DNA of 64,000 bases from Epiperipatus broadwayi (GCA_028023455.1 JAQFVV010006653.1:60001-124000); one strand, 5' to 3'; counted from the first letter of the stretch, positions 44,731-56,326 are shown. Notes: generated by a model from the letters alone, not told the origin. Numbers and translations: made by a program.

Positions 44731-44732
44731 GG

Positions 44733-45361
44733 AAGGGTACCCAAGAAGATCAATTTCAAGCATTATTAATTTTTTGTTGATGATTAACAGATAAATGGAT
44801 GAGTATAATAATGTTTTCAATAAAATCTGTTATATCTTGGTAAACATATCATTTGCACAGAATAACTCTGCAAATATATAGATGTAATATTTAGTTTAAT
44901 TAAATATAGATATGATTATATACCATAATTCAGTTTTGCATTATGAGGATATATAGTACTATAATACTTGCATATTTGCATATGATGCATGTAATTGATT
45001 TGTATACTTACCTTAAAATTAACATTATATTAATATTTATTTCAAATTAAAAAATTATGTTTTTATGATTATTTAAGTTTTTATTTCATAAAATACCAAT
45101 ATTACTGCACATAAAATGCAATCATAATTATAACTTATGCTAGATAGTGCTTAATCATCACTGGTAGCTTGTCATTTTTTGTCACTCATGTAATTTATTT
45201 TAGCACCAAACTTATCTGTAATAAGTTCATTAATTGTTATTAGCTGCTTTGTTAATACTTAATTGCAATGATTATTAATCTCTAATGAAAATATCTAACA
45301 TAAATGGAATTTTGTTTTTAGAAGTGTTTCTTCAATGAGAATTTATCCAAGTCATTTCATC
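44733..45361. other. No gene seen
   Basis: A+T-rich spacer without assignable elements. Confidence 0.5.
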
Positions 45362-45513
45362 TGACTTCATATGATCACCATTCTTTATGCTCACACAAGC
45401 TGTTTTTCACAGAGGCAAAACTCTCCATACAGTAGCACCTCACAGTGCAAGCCAGAATAATCAATGTTTGCAGGAAGGTTTGTGCAGAAAATCCCTATTC
45501 AGTGCCTATTCAG

Positions 45514-45571
45514 CCAATATCCCCAGACTAGTTTCTAGCTTGTGGCTTTCATCAGTGAGAAGCCTTGGATA
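45514..45571 (-). ncRNA. Hammerhead ribozyme-like motif, family C copy 4
   Basis: Minus strand: CTGATGA (45549-45555), stem II AGC/GCT around CACAA, GAAA (from 45535) and GTC (45526-45528) are intact. Stem II is A-U where copy 6 has G-C, a compensatory change. Stem I proximal TCTCA/TGGGG pairs with G-U pairs. Confidence 0.72.
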
Positions 45572-46135
45572 TGAAAGCACTGCACCTAGATCTTAGGATC
45601 TAATGCAACCATCCAGCAGCCACCTTTTACTTTTTTAGTTAACTATAAACCTTTGAGTCCAAAATTAAAATACAATAATGTTTTCAAATTAAGCTCATTA
45701 GCTTGTATAGTTGTATAGATCTGAACTCAGTTCAGCATTCATATTTTTGGTATCCTTGATTCTTTAATAACCATGTCACCATAATCCTATTGGGCAGGAT
45801 TGGTATTAAACGATCAAACATTACATGGGCACCATTCTTTATGCTTACACAAGGTGTTTTTTTGCCAAGGCAAAACTATCCATACAGTAGCATCACTGTA
45901 TGAAGAGTTTTGTAATGTTTGATGATTTAATATCAGTCCTGTGGTTATTGAAGAACCAAAGACACCAAAAGGTATGGATGCTGAACTGACATCATATCCA
46001 GGTAACTATACAAGCTAATGAGCTTAGCTGGAAAACATTATTGTGTTTTCATTTTTGTACTATTTTGGACTCTAAAGTTTTATAGTTAGTTACAAAAATA
46101 AAATAGGTCCTATGATCTAGGTGTAGTGCTCTTAG

Positions 46136-46194
46136 ATCCAAGGCTGCTCATTGATGAAAGCCACAAGATAGAAACTGGTCTAGGAATAGTGGAT
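46136..46194 (+). ncRNA. Hammerhead-like motif, family C copy 5 (core mutated)
   Basis: The core reads TTGATGA. GAAA (46171-46174) and GTC (46178-46180) are kept and ATCCA/TGGAT still pairs. Probably inactive. Confidence 0.55.
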
Positions 46195-46330
46195 GATTAG
46201 GCACTAGATAGCGATTTTATGTGCAAACCTTCCTGCATCCATTGATTACTCTGGCTTGCACTGAGGGGTGCTACTGTATGGAGAGTTTTGCCTCCATGCC
46301 ATCTGCATAGAAGCTTAATAAATAAACTAG

Positions 46331-46960
46331 TACTATCAGAAATTTTTAATTGTTCACTCTTCATATTGTCTCTTTTTGTCTCTCTTCATTAGGCATAAAC
46401 TCAGATCTCCCTTATACCAATATATTATGTACTTCACTAAGCTAAAGTTATCAAAGTAAAGTATATCATTTATACATGAAGCATATTTTTTTTTACAAAA
46501 TTTCAAAATTTTATAAAGCATAGAATTTTTAATAAAAATTATCAATGTATTTTTTGAATATGCATAAGACATGTAAATACAATTAAAAAATGATGAATGC
46601 ATAAATTAAAGATTATAAACTTCATATAAGACATCTTGGATAAAAAAAATGATGCTTTGAGTATATATAAATAAATTATATGTAAATATAACTGAAATAG
46701 ATAAGGGCCATTAAATGAAAAAATTTGATAGAGGTGCGGTGAATTATGTAAAGCAGTTTAATTTTTTTTATATAGACTAATAGAAAAATTATGTTTAATA
46801 GCCATAATAAGTGATTCTATCATAAAGTTTGTAACCAGTTATTTATTTTTTGATGAATGACATCAGGAAAAAAAGAGCAGGAAGAAGTAAAGAAATGTAT
46901 ACAGAAATGGAATATTTGCTGTGCCATATTCGTTTCATCAGGATTACCTCCAGGAATTGA
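46331..46960. other. No gene seen
   Basis: A+T-rich. The minus ORF at 46354-46602 is A/T-driven, with no recognised domain. Confidence 0.5.
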
Positions 46961-47044
46961 CTCTGGGTCACACGCAAGTCTCTGTACCCTCTGGGTCACA
47001 CGCAAGTCTCTGTACCCTCTGGGTCACACGCAAGTCTCTGTACC
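46961..47044. repeat. 28-bp minisatellite, three identical units
   Basis: Units start at 46961, 46989 and 47017, each containing 'gggtcacacgcaagtctctg'. More G+C-rich than the flanks. Spacers are absent, so it is not a CRISPR array. Confidence 0.93.
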
Positions 47045-47477
47045 CAAGTTCAAACTTTAAAAGTGCCCCAAGAAACTTCTATAGAGGGGTCTCCTATGAT
47101 CACATATATATGTATATATTAACGTCAGATATCTGGTTATTATATATAGATTAATGTAATAGCTTTATAAATTTAATTTGTAATTGACTCAATTTAATAA
47201 CTCAAAAAATATTAAAATCACATATATGTGGATGAACCGTACATGTATTTTATTTTGATTTTTATAGTTTATAAAATTGATTCGTAAAATAGTTTGTAAT
47301 CTGGTTGGGGATAGGGTGTTAATTGAAGTTTAAAAAGGTATTAAAACAATAGTGATTTGTTAAAACGTGTTTCAGATCGAAAATAAAGACTTGAAATCAA
47401 CTTTGTAAATTATTTTACTAAAATCGTATGTTTTAAAAGAAAAAGATGCTTATCAAATTCAAGAAGTAAAAAGATGG
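47045..47477. other. No gene seen
   Basis: A+T-rich with TA repeats near 47104-47120. Confidence 0.5.
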
Positions 47478-47572
47478 AAATATAGAGCTTTGCTAATTGC
47501 TCTAACAAGCTTTATTGATAAATGCTAGCAAGAGAAAGCATTTGAAATATCTATCATAAACCACATCCCAAA

Positions 47573-47614
47573 CCTCAGACCAATGGTTTCATGCTTTGGC
47601 ACTCCTCAGTGAGG
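47573..47614 (-). ncRNA. Hammerhead ribozyme-like motif, family E tandem unit 1
   Basis: Minus strand 5' to 3': CCTCA (47614-47610) pairs perfectly with TGAGG (47577-47573). The core is CTGAGGA (47609-47603; position 7 is free in the consensus). Stem II GTGC/GCAT has loop CAAA. GAAA is followed by stem III ACC/GGT with loop ATT, and the cleavage triplet is GTC (47580-47578). All invariant residues are present. The best-formed example in the window together with 53789-53847. Confidence 0.8.
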
Positions 47615-47990
47615 CACTAGAATAGATTCAAACACTAGATCTAAAAATACCAACCCAAATCCAGAACTTATCTAAGAGTTAACTATTGAACAGAAAATCT
47701 GAAATTTTTAGACACCTATATATATTCAAACTCAGCTATCTAACTCAAATAGCTATGGGCTGAGAGATCTTCAATCTAACCATATATTAATAGTCTTAGC
47801 AATATAATATTGCATAAGACTTAAAGCAAAGACTATACATTTTCAATAAAAATAATCATATATCACCTGACCCAATTTTTAACCTTGTAAATACAAATAA
47901 AGAGCTTTGCTAATTGCTCTAACAAGCTTTATTGATACATGCTAGCAAGAGAAAGCATTTAAAGTATCTCTATCAAAACCACACCCCAAA

Positions 47991-48032
47991 TCTCAGACCA
48001 ATGGTTTCATGCTTTGGCACTCCTCAGTGAGG
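47991..48032 (-). ncRNA. Hammerhead ribozyme-like motif, family E tandem unit 2
   Basis: Same core as unit 1 (CTGAGGA, GTGC/GCAT, GAAA, ACC/GGT, GTC). Proximal stem I is CCTCA with TGAGA, four of five pairs. Confidence 0.77.
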
Positions 48033-48130
48033 TGCGAGGATAACTTCAGACACTAAATCTAAAAATATCAACCCAAAGCCAGCAACTTCAGACACTAAAT
48101 CTAAAAATATCAACCCAAAGCCAGCACTTA

Positions 48131-49181
48131 ATTTGTGAATCACATTCAAAGTCAGACTTTTTTATTATTAAAATGATTAAAAAATATATCATTATTTTAA
48201 TATATTATTATGAGCAATATAACTATTAGAGTTTAAAAAGTATTATAAATAAATATTAATATTAGTAGATAAAATAGTTTTTCACTGGTTCACTTCAAAT
48301 CGCAGGCTTTGAGGACGGTTATTATTTAACTGACTTGACAATTTCTAGATATTATTCCATTCTTATTTTACTTCTAATTAATAATAACTAAGCATTAATG
48401 TCAATTGTCTACTTTATGTCATACTATTCTTGAGCCAAGTATGTAAGAATAATAAATCATCATTGGACGGCAGACTAGTTTCAAGTTATTGGCCTTAATC
48501 AATGAAGAACTTTGAATTACACATCTTAATTTCAGTAATAAATTTTACTTGTTATTCTATTTAAGTACAGTTAACATGTAATTAGGATAACCAAATCATA
48601 TAATTGGGAACATAACATCAGATCTGCATAGGTTTTGAAGAAGATAGGCTGAAGTTCAAAAATCTTAGACTATTGAAATTTTCAAGATTTGAATAGTATA
48701 ACTGGAAATAAAATGGATTCTGGAGGCCTAAACTGATACCTATAAACTAGTTTAGAAACTGGATTTTGGCACACCCATCCTGTATTATTATATTAGTTAT
48801 GGTTAGGATATTTTATTACTACAGTTAATGTAGATGTTAGATTAAACTATAGAGACATGTAATGTTTTGTTTTCGTATAAATAAAAAGAATATCAATATT
48901 TATTTGGCTTTAGAATACAAAAGAAAAAATTATAACTGCATTTTAAAAAATTAATTTAGAAAATTATCTAAAGGAAATAAGAAATTTGTGTCGCTAATAA
49001 AAGATTTTTATTTAAATGTTTTAATTATTAAGAAAGAAATGAAAAAGATATTAAAAAGAATTAAATTATTTTTAATTAAATATACTAATGAAGAAAGCTG
49101 AATAATTAAGATAGATAATAAATTTAAATAATTAGCCATAATCCAATTAAAAGTTCAGAATATTGTTTAAGGGTGTGAAAG
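48131..49181. other. No gene seen; decayed family C ribozyme remnant
   Basis: A+T-rich. On the minus strand at about 48465-48520, 'attgattaaggcc' followed by 'ttgaaactagtctg' is recognisable as a decayed family C hammerhead region. Confidence 0.5.
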
Positions 49182-49327
49182 ACCCAGAAAGAGACCACAT
49201 GTGAGATGGATGGATGAAATAAGAAAGTGTGCAGGGATGATGTGGAGAAGAGAAGCTAAAGATCAAAGAAGATGGTATGAAATTCATCCTGCAGTGGATT
49301 GATAATGGTTAATGGTGATGATAATGA
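49182..49327 (+). mobile_element. LINE family A, short 3' fragment
   Basis: Matches the last about 150 bp of LINE A (encoding RPRKRPHVRWMDEIRK onward, then the tail with 'gataatggt' and ATGATG repeats). Strongly 5'-truncated, as is common for LINE insertions. Confidence 0.88.
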
Positions 49328-51349
49328 TGTGTATGCAAGTTATAAAATTTACTAACTTATATAAGCAATTGGTAATATGTGTTGAGAATTGCAAGAATGC
49401 ACAACACATATACATACACAAAGTAAAAATACAGATGCATGGATTTTTTTTTCATCAGATTTTAGTGAAACATAATTTTTACTTTTGTAAAATCATGAAT
49501 TGTTTACATATAATTTTTAAAATACAATAAGGGATGAAATGTAAAAATAATGCATGAGCAGAAATAATAGTGCCAGAAAAAAATTTTTTTTTAAATAAAA
49601 TGACTTAATGATTATTATTTACTAAAATATATTTAAAATAATTCAAAACATGTGACCATTATTACATGCAAAATATGTGTGTATGCATATATAATATCAA
49701 TATTCTATTCTTGATCCTTTGTTCAACATTTAGAGTACTTTTAAGTTATAGCCTAGGGAAGGTGATTTACCCCCTTTGTTTAAGTATTAATATTTCTATA
49801 ATTATACCTAATGTTTTTTTTTTTTAAATATAAGAGTGAATTTGTAAATTGATTTTAATTTTATAAATAATAAAACATAAGTGAAAAGATATTTAAGATT
49901 TTATATATGTTTAAAAAAAAATTTTAAACACTAATTATTGGAAATTTTTTTATATTGATATTAGTTTTGAGATAAAGTTTAGAACTCCATTCAAAGCATG
50001 AGTAGTGTGAAGTTTGTCATAAAAGATGTTCTTCTGAAAGCTTTTACATTTTCCAATGCTGATGAATCTCAGTATTGTTTAGTATAAATTGAAGTTTATA
50101 ATCTTTTTATTTATTAAATAAATACTTGCTGCAACAAAACAAATCATATCAGTAATAAAATATAACAATTTAGGATAATGGAAGCCATTATGCACACGAA
50201 TGCAAGCAGAAGTGATGGAAATGAATTAAGCTCAAACAACCATCCTTTACAAAGCATTATTTTCAACAATAAAGCTTTTGAATCTTCATTTAGTGCAAAA
50301 ACACAAAGGAGAGATATAACAATGCAAATCATTTCTAGTTTTCTTTAAAAATCCATGATGGGAAACATTACAACAGTACTCACTTGATCGATGTACTGAA
50401 ATGGCAGTTTGAAAAACAAAGGATCCAGAAAAAGAATATTATTTATTTGAAGATAATTTTTGGTCCATTTGAAGAATGATAGATCAAAATTTCACCGTAT
50501 CAAACTTTTATTTGAAGTTTGTTTTTATGGATCAGCTTTTTATACTTGAACACATTTAGGGCAAAGAATTAGATAGTTAGTATTTGACTTAATGCTGTAT
50601 ATTTATAATAACACAACTTACTTATTCCTATTATTGCAAATATGTAGAGAGAATAATAATGTCTTCTTTTTAGTAAACAAATTAGAATTGACAGTTGTCA
50701 ACAACATTAATTGTCTGAACTATCTCCACTCCCCCTTTGTTCCATGATATAAATATCTATTGTGTTGAATGGTATCACTAAAGGCAATTGGGATTTTATA
50801 AATTTCATTTTTAAGTCAAAACCTTGATGGGATTGATATTCCTTCCATATCCAAATTTGGTGTGAATAATTTTAACAACGTCTGGTGGGCCTAGTTGGCT
50901 AAATTCTCTTATTCTCACCTCCTGCAAAACCAGCTGGTGTCTTGCTTCCATTCCTTAAGTGTTCTTAATGTTGGGATTGGTTGTAAGATGGAAAAGAAAA
51001 AATGTTATTTTCGGAACCAGACTTCAATTCATGGTCTCCCGGTTGTGTCAGAACATCTCAATGTTTTTTTTTAATTTAATGTGCTGATACTATCCATTAA
51101 ATAAGTAAATAATGTTTAATATATGGTCAGTTAATACATTCATTTTTAATTATTTGTTCAAAGATATATATAATAAGAAATTGATTTGAACTGTCATATA
51201 GCTTTTAAAATCTAATCAAAATATTTAGAAAAGTTTGAGACATGTTTTACTAAAAATTGCATTTTAATTATTAATAAAATACAAATTGTTTACAAAAATG
51301 AATTTACTATTAACTAGAAAAATATTCATTTTTCTTTGAATCTTAAAGA
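49328..51349. other. No gene seen
   Basis: A+T-rich. Several small ORFs (49312-49530, 50144-50332) lack any recognised feature. Confidence 0.5.
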
Positions 51350-53359
51350 AAAATTCCAATGTCCATTTTATATGTTCTTGCTGTTATTATATCCATTATT
51401 ATTGTGTGTGAATATTACTTTTTACCTCTGAGTTTAAAGTGAAAAACTCCCATCTTTTTTTCTTAGATGCTTGGTTATTTTTATCTGAAACATTAGTTGG
51501 ACTTTCTTGAAGGTAGAATGAATCTCTGATTGTGTATAAATATCTATTATTTTTTATATTCACAAATTATGATATTTTCCAGAGGCTATAAGCTTATTTG
51601 ACTAATGATAAAAGATGTTACAAATTCACTAGTTATAGACATTAGCTGTCATTTGATAATAAGCTTTTGTTCAATTAGTTTCAATTACAAATTATTTTCA
51701 GGTAAAAGAAGACTGCTTGAATTGGAACAACTATCTAAAATTGAATGAGATGTTTAGAGAGTTTTCCTTTAATTTAATACTGAATTAATATTTTAATATT
51801 AAATTGTGGAAAGACACTTGATTTAAAAAGTGGACATATATTTTACTAAAAATGATAAGTACAGTAGTATTTTTTTATAAACAAGAAATAGGAAAACAAG
51901 GATGATGGTACCCCTAATAATGAAGGAAGATATCAAATGCAGATAATATAAGGTTTTTGGTCTAATCAATTCTCTTTTTGAGGAAGAGGTACAGTTTTTC
52001 TAGATATTCAGAATGCTTTTGAATAATCAAGCAATATTTTAAAATTGTCAAAAATTGCAATGCTATAAATGAAAATGTTTGAAAAGTGAAACTGCTATGT
52101 GTAAATCTGATTATACAGATATAGATGAGAGAGGTCATAGACATGTAATATTCGGGGGGGGGGGTATAAATTTCTCTTTTGGAAAAAATTCAAAATGAAG
52201 ATCTTATACAAAACATTGAAATGAAAACTACATTAGAATTAAATTTTATTTTGACTAGCAGAAAATATGTATTTTAACACTATAATATGATTAATGGATT
52301 TTAATATAGAAAATCATTACTAGTTTGTGAATGTAAGATAGGAGTTAATACAAAACTAGAGAGTAAAACTTATTAAGAAAAACAGTATTAATAGTGGATA
52401 TATCCAGCCTTTAAAAATACCGCAAAGATTTTAAACTAAAATTTGCAAACCATTTTAAACATATATAATGAGTTATTTATTTATCTAGCACTATGTTTTT
52501 AATTTGTAATAATAATTAGGGAATTACCCCTCTATACATGCACTGTATAGATCTAAACACTTAAGAAATAATCTAAGTTGATATGTATAGGCAAATCTTA
52601 AGCATTTAGAAATGAGAGCATGCAAATGCTTAAAATTTGTCTATACATATATGCTTAGGTTAAAAAGTTAAGGTGGATTCATCTTATATTTTCAAAAGAC
52701 ATCTTGTACTTAGAAAGGAGTACAGTACATATATAGAGGAGTGATTCTGTAATGATTATTACAAATCATTTTAAAGTAATTAACTGATCTTAATAATGTC
52801 TTAGACTTAAATGAGTTCTATAAGAAGATGATTAAAATCTGGGTATAAGAATATTTGCCATCCTTTGGACTTTTTACATCAGCTGTTTCCTCATTAGACA
52901 TTGTAAAATTATTGAAGACAAGTTTGAGTTGTATGCACATATATTATGGACCCATATCTTGACATTAGTGTGGCAAATTTTCTCAACTTAATGATCATAT
53001 GATATCTGAAATCAATTTTATTTATTTAGTGTTTATATATTTTTTTAAAAAAAGAGTTAATAAAAATGTAACTAATATATATTCTTTATGACTTTTAAAA
53101 TTAATCTCTAGGAAATTTGTTTCTAACAGATACAAAACACTGCGTTGAAAATATAATAATTGGTAATAGTTTGGATTTGAACCAAATAAATAAAAAGATA
53201 ACTCATATTCTATTAAGAAGGGCTGTACAGATATCTAATACAAAAAAGCAGCAATATACTAATACATTGAATTTTTTGTATATGAAAGATTATTTAGAAA
53301 CAAAACATATTTTAAAGAGAAAAAGAGTTTATTGTTGTTAATTTCTTATTAATAATAAT

Positions 53360-53958
53360 GATAAGCCAATAAATATCACATGATCACCAATTCTTATGCT
53401 TGCTTATAACTGTTATTAAAACAGGCAAAACTCTCCATACAATATTGCCACCCAGTGCAAGCCAGAGTAATCAATGGATGCCAGAAGGTTTAATTTTAAT
53501 AACAGTTATAGGCAGGCTAAGAAATGGTGATCATGTGATGTTTATTGGTTTATAACCAATCCTGCCTAATAGGATAGTGGTGGCTATGGTTATTAAAGAA
53601 CCAAAGACATCAAAATGTATAGGTACTGAACTGAGTTCAGACCTATATGACTATATAAGCTAATGGGCTTGGATTGAAAATATTATTGTGTTTTCAATTT
53701 AAGACTCATAGTTTTGTAGTTAAGTAGAGATAAAAGGTGGCTTCTGGAGGGTTGCATCAGATCCTAAGATAAGGTGCAGTGCTCTTAGATCCAAAGCTCC
53801 TCACTGATGAAGGCCACAAGCCAGAAACTAGTCTGGGGATATTGGATGAGTAGGCACTAGATGGGGATTTTAAGCACAAGTCGTCTGGCATCCATTGATT
53901 ACTCTGACTTGCACTGAGTGGCAATATTGTATGGAGAGTTTTGCCTGTTTTAATAATA
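53360..53958 (+). repeat. Family C hammerhead repeat with inverted 5' terminal piece
   Basis: An inverted terminal piece (about 53365-53490) is joined to a plus-strand unit in circularly permuted order: tail end ('ataacagttataggcaggct'), body, ribozyme, tail start ('gagttttgcctgttttaat'). It interrupts an old LINE A. Confidence 0.72.
53789..53847 (+). ncRNA. Hammerhead ribozyme-like motif, family C copy 6
   Basis: Stem I: ATCCA 53789-53793 with TGGAT 53843-53847, and CCTCA 53799-53803 with TGGGG 53834-53838 (one G-U). CTGATGA is at 53804-53810. Stem II GGC/GCC pairs perfectly around CACAA. GAAA is at 53824-53827, a tiny stem III AC/GT follows, and GTC is at 53831-53833. All invariant residues are present; the A/A pair at the base of stem II is unusual and could lower activity. 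Confidence 0.76.
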
Positions 53959-54840
53959 ATGATAGTGATTTTTTAAAAAAAATTTAAATACTTCAAATTC
54001 TATAAATTCATGAAAATAAGTCCTTGTTTAAGCAATTCAGGAATTTTAAAATAGCATTTAAAATTCATTAAATCTAAAACAGATTTCTGGAATAATCCAT
54101 ATCTATGGAGAATGACCATGGCAACAAACTCTCATTTTATTGATTAACAATGAGTTATTTGGTGAATGCATCAAATATAGTATATTCATTTTCTGTGCTT
54201 GTCACAGAAACTTTTCCTTTTCACTGAAATATGGAAAATACACTTCACAATTAGATTTTTTAATTCTGAACATGGCTGTTATCAAATTTCACTTCATTAG
54301 AAGGACTGTCAACTATTTTTTCCCACCTTCAATATATAATTTAAGTTTTATTTCAATAATACCATCAAGTCTCTCTGAAGTTCTACTATTTTGAACAAAA
54401 ACTAAAAAACAGAAGAAAAAAGTGACATGTTGTGTTGACTGCCAAGAATTCACAATATTCTTTTTTTAAGTTATCGGGTGAATAACTTTTTTTTTTGGCC
54501 AAAGATGTAAATCTAATAAGACTATTTTCAATTACATTGTGATTTTATTTACATAAGGTAAATCATTCTTGTAGAAAATTATGTAAAAGTGGTTAATGGT
54601 GGTCTAAGAAAATTTAATTGTGAATTGGCAAGAAAAGCTATGTAAAAGTAGTCTCAAAATTATTACAGAATATCTTGGTATTGGAAATGAGTTCAGAAGA
54701 ACATGTGACATTTTTGCTAAAAAAAAAAAAAAAAGGGGGGATAACATTATAAAAGAAATGAATAGTAATAAAAACCAAGAAGATGAAGTAATTCAAGAAA
54801 TAAAAATATTTCTAAATTTAAGATCTGAATATTGACTCAT

Positions 54841-55927
54841 AAATCGAAAGATTTTGCGAACATTAATGTGAAGAATTTATTAGCTTCATGCTCCCAAATC
54901 AAAATGCTTTAGATTTGCCTATATAATTAGAAAAATAGGTTGAAAATAAGAGTGGCCACTCTTATTTTTATGAAGTTGAATCTTGGGTTGAGATTTGTCG
55001 AGGTCTCTCTTATAAAAAAATTGAACACACAAGGCACATGTACTAAGATTATATAAATATTACATACTGACATTGCACTTAACAAGAATTAATATTTTCA
55101 AGAAATAAAGTAATTCTTACAAGTACATCGTTTGAAATTTCAAATATTTTAAAAAAAGAACTATGAATTGATTAAAATCGACTGAACTTTCTTAATAAAA
55201 ATATTTTTGATGTTCTTGCTTTTTCACATAGAAGTAAAATTAAGTGATTTCTCATTTTGTGAAATACAACCTAAAATCTACCTTTCTTTTGTATAAAATG
55301 GGTAAATTTATATATATACTAAACTATTTAATTCTCCTAAACCAACTTTTATCCAGTTAGTATAGATGGATAATTAATATTTTTAAATATTTTTTTTAGT
55401 GGAAGTTAAAAGTCAATAGATTTTCTAAAACGTATACTGTGTGATTTAACTAGAATTATATAGCTTGATTTTTTCTATCAGATAAATTAGTAAAATGCAT
55501 GAGTTAACTTTATTTATTTATTAATAGCCTAAAATGAGTCAAATTATGCAATATGATAGTTTAATGACAAAATAATAGTAGCCATGAAATCATGCATTAG
55601 AATTAATAAAATGGCTGACCTCAAAAAGCATTAGCTATTCGATTATTGCTTAAGATAAGACTCAGACATTAAATAAATAAACAGTCATATTATTATTTAT
55701 TTGAGATAAGAAACAGAGTTTGAGTATTTTAATGGTAGATTGAACAATTGACCAAACATATTTCATTTTACTCAGCTGAGAATTTATCTAGGAGTCTTGA
55801 GTCCACGAGTGCACCATTCTTGGATTTTATAATGTTAAAGTAATTTTAATGCTGAACTAAAAAAATGCATTGTTTAAATTAAATTTTTATATTAAAATCA
55901 TATCTCAGGCTTAATATAGTGCTAGGG
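54841..55927. other. No gene seen
   Basis: A+T-rich DNA between the old LINE and the hAT MITE. Confidence 0.5.
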
Positions 55928-56326
55928 CAGGGGTCCCCAACCTTTTTGCACTTAAGAGCACATTCTATAATACCGGCCAGGTGGCGGGCACCATTTATTT
56001 TTTTCAACCAGATGGCGGGCACCATTTATTTTTTCAATGTAAATTTATAGTTGGATATTGTTAATAATACATATAAGATACAAAAAAATATTTATTTCAA
56101 AAATAAAATTTTAACATATAATTAACATTTATATTTTTACGTTGTAAAAGTATAGTATGCCCTACAATTTGATTACAATATAATACAATAATTTATAAAA
56201 AAATTTAAAAATTAAATTTATTTGTATCAGATAAATAATTTTTTATCATGTTCGGATAGCGGCGGGCACATATAAAATGGTCTGCGGGCGCCATGGTGCC
56301 CGCGGGCATAGGGTTGGGGACCCCTG
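55928..56326. mobile_element. hAT-type MITE (non-autonomous DNA transposon)
   Basis: Perfect 15-bp terminal inverted repeats, CAGGGGTCCCCAACC at 55928-55942 and its complement at 56312-56326; the element is 399 bp with no ORF. Subterminal G+C-rich blocks with 'ggtggcgggcaccatttatt', duplicated at about 55980-56030, contrast with an A+T-rich middle. The CAGGGGTC... end and length fit hAT-superfamily MITEs. An 8-bp target duplication is only approximate: gctagggc and gatagggt match at 6 of 8 if the first base of the repeat is shared. Confidence 0.82.

Larger units (their letters stand above)
43672..44732. repeat. Family D array: one minus unit then two plus units in tandem
   Basis: D6 is minus (about 43672-43960). 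A minus 3' fragment (about 43985-44100) is joined to D7 (plus, about 44105-44395), which runs directly into D8 (plus, to 44732). D7 and D8 ribozyme sites are about 472 bp apart in the same orientation, giving one full unit length. Inverted plus direct tandem organisation repeats that at 29869-30862. Confidence 0.7.
45362..46330. repeat. Family C inverted pair (about 970-bp palindrome)
   Basis: A minus-strand unit (45362 to about 45890) faces a plus-strand unit (about 45895-46330). The symmetry axis is near 'acagtagcatcactgta' (about 45886-45902). Both units run through the same landmarks (the block 'gaactcagttcag', the ribozyme, the block with 'cactgcacctagatc'). Pairing is imperfect from divergence. 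Confidence 0.72.
47478..48130 (-). repeat. Family E hammerhead repeat, tandem pair
   Basis: Two direct units offset by about 417 bp: 'agagctttgctaattgctct' recurs at 47484 and 47901, and the ribozymes at 47573-47614 and 47991-48032. The second unit is cut off and ends in a 42-bp direct duplication (48043-48084, 48085-48126). A tandem dimer with one ribozyme per unit is the signature of retrozyme-type elements, in which cleavage at both sites would release a unit-length RNA of about 418 nt. No coding capacity. Confidence 0.78.
51350..54840 (+). mobile_element. LINE family A, ancient copy split by a family C repeat
   Basis: Collinear but heavily decayed match to LINE A. 5' UTR blocks are near 51356-51480 ('tttttacctctgagtttaaa'). 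Endonuclease blocks are near 51700-51960 ('gatttaaaaagtggacatat', 'tatcaaatgcagataat'). The block after the endonuclease is near 52250-52370 and the linker near 53150-53340. After the family C insertion (53360-53958) the linker continues at 54600-54835. The RT half is missing. No ORF survives. Confidence 0.75.

Noticed and set aside
38225-46330. Family C as an ordinary TIR DNA transposon
   Set aside because: Some copies have inverted ends, but others (39245-39750) have direct permuted ends and all full units carry the ribozyme, which fits an RNA-based element better.
46961-47044. CRISPR-like array
   Set aside because: Repeats abut without spacers and the DNA is eukaryotic.
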